Origin: an uncultured Pseudomonadota bacterium
GTDB taxonomy: Bacteria > Pseudomonadota > Alphaproteobacteria > Rs-D84
Length of the DNA stretch: 8,020 bases
NCBI GenBank assembly: GCA_947303165.1
Contig: CAMYXE010000029.1
Coordinates: forward strand, 1 to 8,020
Direction: 5' to 3'
The notes below the pieces were generated by a model that saw only the letters and a list, made by a program, of their open reading frames with translations, searched no databases and was not told where the DNA came from. Within the stretch, counting starts at the first letter, position 1, and the number at the start of each line of letters is the position of its first letter. Position numbers and translations under genes: made by a program. Shown here piece after piece: positions 6,283 to 8,020 of this stretch.

Positions 6283-7692
6283 ATGCTAGAATATTTACGT
6301 AATGCGGCAGATAAACCTGTCGCGAAGATTTTAATGTGGATTCTTATCTTTTCATTTGTTGGATGGGGCGTGGCCGAATGGGTATTTGGTCTGACATCTT
6401 CTGATACAACTATTATGCGCGTTGGTGGTGAAAAGATATCAATTAATCAGTACAGTTCTGTAAAATCGAATGAATTGTCAAAACTTTCACGTGAAGAACA
6501 GCGAACAATTTATACCGACCCGAATGCCATGGCAACATTCCAGGGGCGCGTTGTAAAAAGCCTTTCTTCAATGAAACAAACAGAGATGCATGCACGCGAT
6601 TTGGGATACGTTGTGTCTGACCATTACGTTGCGAACCAAATTCGTAATATTCCACAATTCCAATCAGACGGTAAATTTTCAACCGTGGCATTTGATGCAG
6701 TGTTGCGTAATTCGGGGCTGACCGAAATGGATATTATTAATGATTTTCGTATGCAAAAGTTGTACGAAATGGCCGCTATGCCCGCCAATACAATAATAAA
6801 CACACCAAAGTTTGCGATTCGTGCGGTGTATAATGCACGTGGCGCATCACGCACACTGGACTTGGCGACTGTAAAATTCTCGGATTTTAAGGTCAAAAAC
6901 CCAACAGACCAAGAACTTGCCGAATTTTATAAACAAAACCCACACCGCGTTGCCGAAACACGCGATGTATCGTATGTGATGGTTAGCGCAGAAATGGATA
7001 AACCTGACGAATATGAAAAGGGATTAAAGATTGCGCAAAAGTTAGAAGATGATATTATCGCGGGCGACGAACTTGCGGCGGTTGCAAAAAAACATAATGC
7101 AACATACACGCACCACGACAAAGTATCCGCGGCAAAATTGCCAGAAGATAAAAATATTACCGATGCAATGCTTGCCCGTATTTTTGCAATGGACGAAGGT
7201 ATGGAAAGTGAATTGATTGAAACCAAAAAGGGCTTTATCATTGTTCGCATTGACAAGATAACCCCTGAACATAATGCAGAATTTGATGCGGTAAAAAAAG
7301 ATTTGGTTTCCGAATGGACACGTACCGAACAACGCAAGGCCGCATATGTCCGCGCAAACGAATTACTGGTCGATTTGAATAAAACAGGTAAATTATCAAA
7401 CGGTAAATCCGTCACTGTTTCACGAACAGACGGTGCCGCGACACCGGTCTTGGTTGCCGCGTTCCATAAAAATATTGGCGACAATTCAATTGTTGATGGT
7501 GATAACGAATTTTATGTTATGCACATCGCGGGTGAAAAATTACCGGTCGCCGATGACAAAAAAATGGATGCCATGCGGGACGAAGTTTCTAAATTGTCCG
7601 CGCAACGCACCAAGGCGGATTTTGATTCCTATCTGGAACGCAAATATCCGGTCGAAATAAACGAAAAAATATACAACAGATTTGCAAAATAA
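6283..7692 (+). CDS. ppiD: Periplasmic chaperone / peptidylprolyl isomerase-like protein, PpiD/SurA_N family, membrane anchored
   Basis: PpiD-type proteins are anchored to the inner membrane and help newly exported proteins fold on the periplasmic side. The 469-residue product has one N-terminal membrane helix at about 15-36 (AKILMWILIFSFVGWGVAEW), preceded by MLEYLRNAADKP as in alphaproteobacterial homologues. A SurA_N-type chaperone region follows at roughly 44-200 (FQSDGKFSTVAFDAVLRNSG is a typical stretch). Residues 225-330 resemble a worn parvulin fold: a strand RDVSYVMVSA, a helix with AGDELAAVAKKHN, and a hairpin ELIETKKGFIIVRIDKI. The GGDLGW-type loop and the parvulin His residues are absent, so isomerase activity is doubtful. 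It is shorter than E. coli PpiD (623). The ATG at 6283 is chosen for its AAGGGGA site (6272-6278) and the family N-terminus. An upstream in-frame start at 6235 only adds an unconserved 16 residues. It is divergent from tpiA. Confidence 0.85.
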   Translation: MLEYLRNAADKPVAKILMWILIFSFVGWGVAEWVFGLTSSDTTIMRVGGEKISINQYSSVKSNELSKLSREEQRTIYTDPNAMATFQGRVVKSLSSMKQTEMHARDLGYVVSDHYVANQIRNIPQFQSDGKFSTVAFDAVLRNSGLTEMDIINDFRMQKLYEMAAMPANTIINTPKFAIRAVYNARGASRTLDLATVKFSDFKVKNPTDQELAEFYKQNPHRVAETRDVSYVMVSAEMDKPDEYEKGLKIAQKLEDDIIAGDELAAVAKKHNATYTHHDKVSAAKLPEDKNITDAMLARIFAMDEGMESELIETKKGFIIVRIDKITPEHNAEFDAVKKDLVSEWTRTEQRKAAYVRANELLVDLNKTGKLSNGKSVTVSRTDGAATPVLVAAFHKNIGDNSIVDGDNEFYVMHIAGEKLPVADDKKMDAMRDEVSKLSAQRTKADFDSYLERKYPVEINEKIYNRFAK

Positions 7693-7712
7693 AAATCTGA
7701 TATGATACGTGA

Positions 7713-7738
7713 ACCGTCACAAATTGTGGCGGTTTTTT
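7713..7738 (+). terminator. Rho-independent terminator of the PpiD-like gene
   Basis: ACCGTCACA pairs with TGTGGCGGT (7713-7733, nine pairs including one U-G, three-base loop). A run of six T (7733-7738) follows, then ATTTTTA. It starts 20 bases after the stop codon at 7690-7692, which is the normal position for an end-of-gene terminator. Confidence 0.9.
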
Positions 7739-7768
7739 ATTTTTATACATTTCCAAACAAAAAAGCAC

Positions 7769-7798
7769 TTGCACCTAAAATATCAATTTTGTTAACAT
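7769..7798 (+). promoter_or_regulatory. Candidate promoter for the structured RNA segment
   Basis: TTGCAC (7769-7774) and TAACAT (7793-7798) are 18 bases apart. It lies between the ppiD terminator and the structured segment. A start would fall near 7805. The -35 matches the one before the leftmost secreted-protein gene exactly; the -10 matches consensus at four of six positions. Confidence 0.4.
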
Positions 7799-7804
7799 CA
7801 AAAA

Positions 7805-8010
7805 TGAATCGGATGGGATTCCGGTTTGGGACTTCAAAATCCCACGCTTTTCGGTGCATTTTTTTTGAATTGCATCGTCATAAATTCCCCGAACAAAAAT
7901 GGTTCGGGGTGCCAATGGTTATATAACAGGTTTTACCAAAGGCCATTGGGATCATTAAAAGCGTGATTTTTGAACACCCCGACCGTCAATTCTGTTTGGC
8001 GGTTGTTTTT
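7805..8010 (+). ncRNA. Candidate structured RNA: long closing stem, three hairpins, terminator
   Basis: No known RNA family is recognised. The segment starts at the predicted transcription start and ends at a terminator. Its outer stem pairs 7822-7851 with 7957-7985: nine perfect pairs (CACGCTTTT with AAAAGCGTG), then after a small bulge about eight more (TTCAAAAT with ATTTTTGAA, one bulged T), then GGG with CCC, then CGGTT with GACCG. That makes about 25 pairs with short internal loops. Inside it lie P2 (7852-7858 with 7871-7877, CGGTGCA/TGCATCG), P3 (7887-7894 with 7902-7909, eight perfect pairs CCCCGAAC/GTTCGGGG, loop AAAAATG) and P4 (7912-7918 with 7943-7949, CCAATGG/CCATTGG). P2 abuts the outer stem with no gap, so they could stack. 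The shape is a four-way junction. It could be a free small RNA or a riboswitch-like leader for a gene beyond 8020. I checked by eye for tmRNA, RNase P, SRP RNA and tRNA signatures and saw none. Confidence 0.45.
7982..8010 (+). terminator. Rho-independent terminator after the structured RNA segment
   Basis: ACCGTCAA (7982-7989) pairs with TTGGCGGT (7996-8003) over eight pairs, one U-G, with loop TTCTGT. TGTTTTT follows at 8004-8010. The arms closely resemble the ppiD terminator. Because no gene lies between the two, this one must end a transcript that begins in the gap or reads through the first terminator. Its 5' arm shares 7982-7985 with the base of the long stem. Confidence 0.75.
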
Positions 8011-8020
8011 ATGTCACAGG

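Larger units (their letters stand above)
7693..8020. other. 328-base region without a convincing gene
   Basis: From the ppiD stop to the right edge I find no reading frame with a ribosome site or recognisable protein. The region holds the ppiD terminator (7713-7738), a candidate promoter (7769-7798), a segment of dense, well-ordered inverted repeats (7822-7985) and a second terminator (7982-8010). Only 10 bases follow before the edge, so I cannot see which gene comes next. Confidence 0.7.

Noticed and set aside
7827..7844. A tRNA-like T-arm, TGGGA/TCCCA around an eight-base loop
   Set aside because: The loop is one base too long and lacks TTC-R-A on either strand, and no acceptor or anticodon arm can be built around it.
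7804..7926. A 40-codon frame starting at ATG 7804 (MNRMGFRFG...), part of a longer 74-codon frame from 7702
   Set aside because: It has no ribosome site. The 74-codon version spans the ppiD terminator. The frame runs through the 5' arm of the long stem and hairpins P2 and P3, and the peptide resembles nothing I know. A leaderless start is conceivable because the predicted transcript begins near 7805, but the RNA structure explains the segment better.
7805..8010. Identification of the structured segment as tmRNA, RNase P RNA, SRP RNA or a trp attenuator
   Set aside because: There is no tmRNA tag or tRNA-like domain, no GAGGAAAGTCC core, no GGAAG-type SRP loop and no run of Trp codons. The length also does not suit RNase P RNA.
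1..8020. CRISPR arrays, insertion sequences, prophage or defence genes
   Set aside because: No regularly spaced repeats, transposase, integrase or terminal inverted repeats are visible. The gene set is core metabolism and protein quality control plus two secreted proteins.

Overview
The window looks like chromosomal DNA from an alphaproteobacterium, most likely an uncultured, moderately AT-rich, gut- or host-associated lineage (tentatively the Enterousia / Rs-D84 type). Three things point there. The ClpX, ClpP, GrpE and TPI sequences are of proteobacterial type. A PpiD/SurA_N-type chaperone is divergently paired with tpiA, an arrangement I recall from alphaproteobacteria. The leftmost genes encode large cysteine-rich secreted proteins with RSATTV-like repeats, which I associate from memory with those gut lineages. 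No marker gene fixes the taxonomy.

Layout, left to right. Bases 1-518 (minus strand) hold the 5' part of an unrecognised cysteine-rich secreted protein that runs off the left edge and has its own good sigma70-type promoter (542-570). Bases 585-2921 (minus) encode a 778-residue exported, cysteine-rich protein with a repeat-rich N-terminus. A rho-independent terminator (2990-3020) separates it from clpX (3033-4295), which sits directly behind clpP (4311-4892). clpPX has a near-consensus promoter (4920-4948) in the gap after grpE (4962-5489). grpE follows tpiA (5509-6216) with almost no gap. On the plus strand, divergent from tpiA, is a single-pass membrane periplasmic chaperone of the PpiD/SurA_N family (6283-7692), closed by a terminator (7713-7738).

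The last 328 bases (7693-8020) contain no convincing gene but are not empty. After the ppiD terminator there is a candidate promoter (7769-7798). It is followed by a roughly 200-base segment whose ends pair over about 25 base pairs. Three further hairpins lie inside that stem and a second terminator (7982-8010) follows. This is the best candidate for something undescribed: a structured small RNA, or a cis-regulatory leader for a gene to the right of the window.

Functionally, the middle of the window is a protein-quality-control cluster: the DnaK exchange factor GrpE, the ClpXP protease and an envelope folding factor, with the glycolytic enzyme TPI embedded. The clpX-linked ClpP has Asn where the catalytic Asp is expected. 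The two exported cysteine-rich proteins look like lineage-specific envelope or surface proteins; nothing in the sequence gives them a biochemical function.
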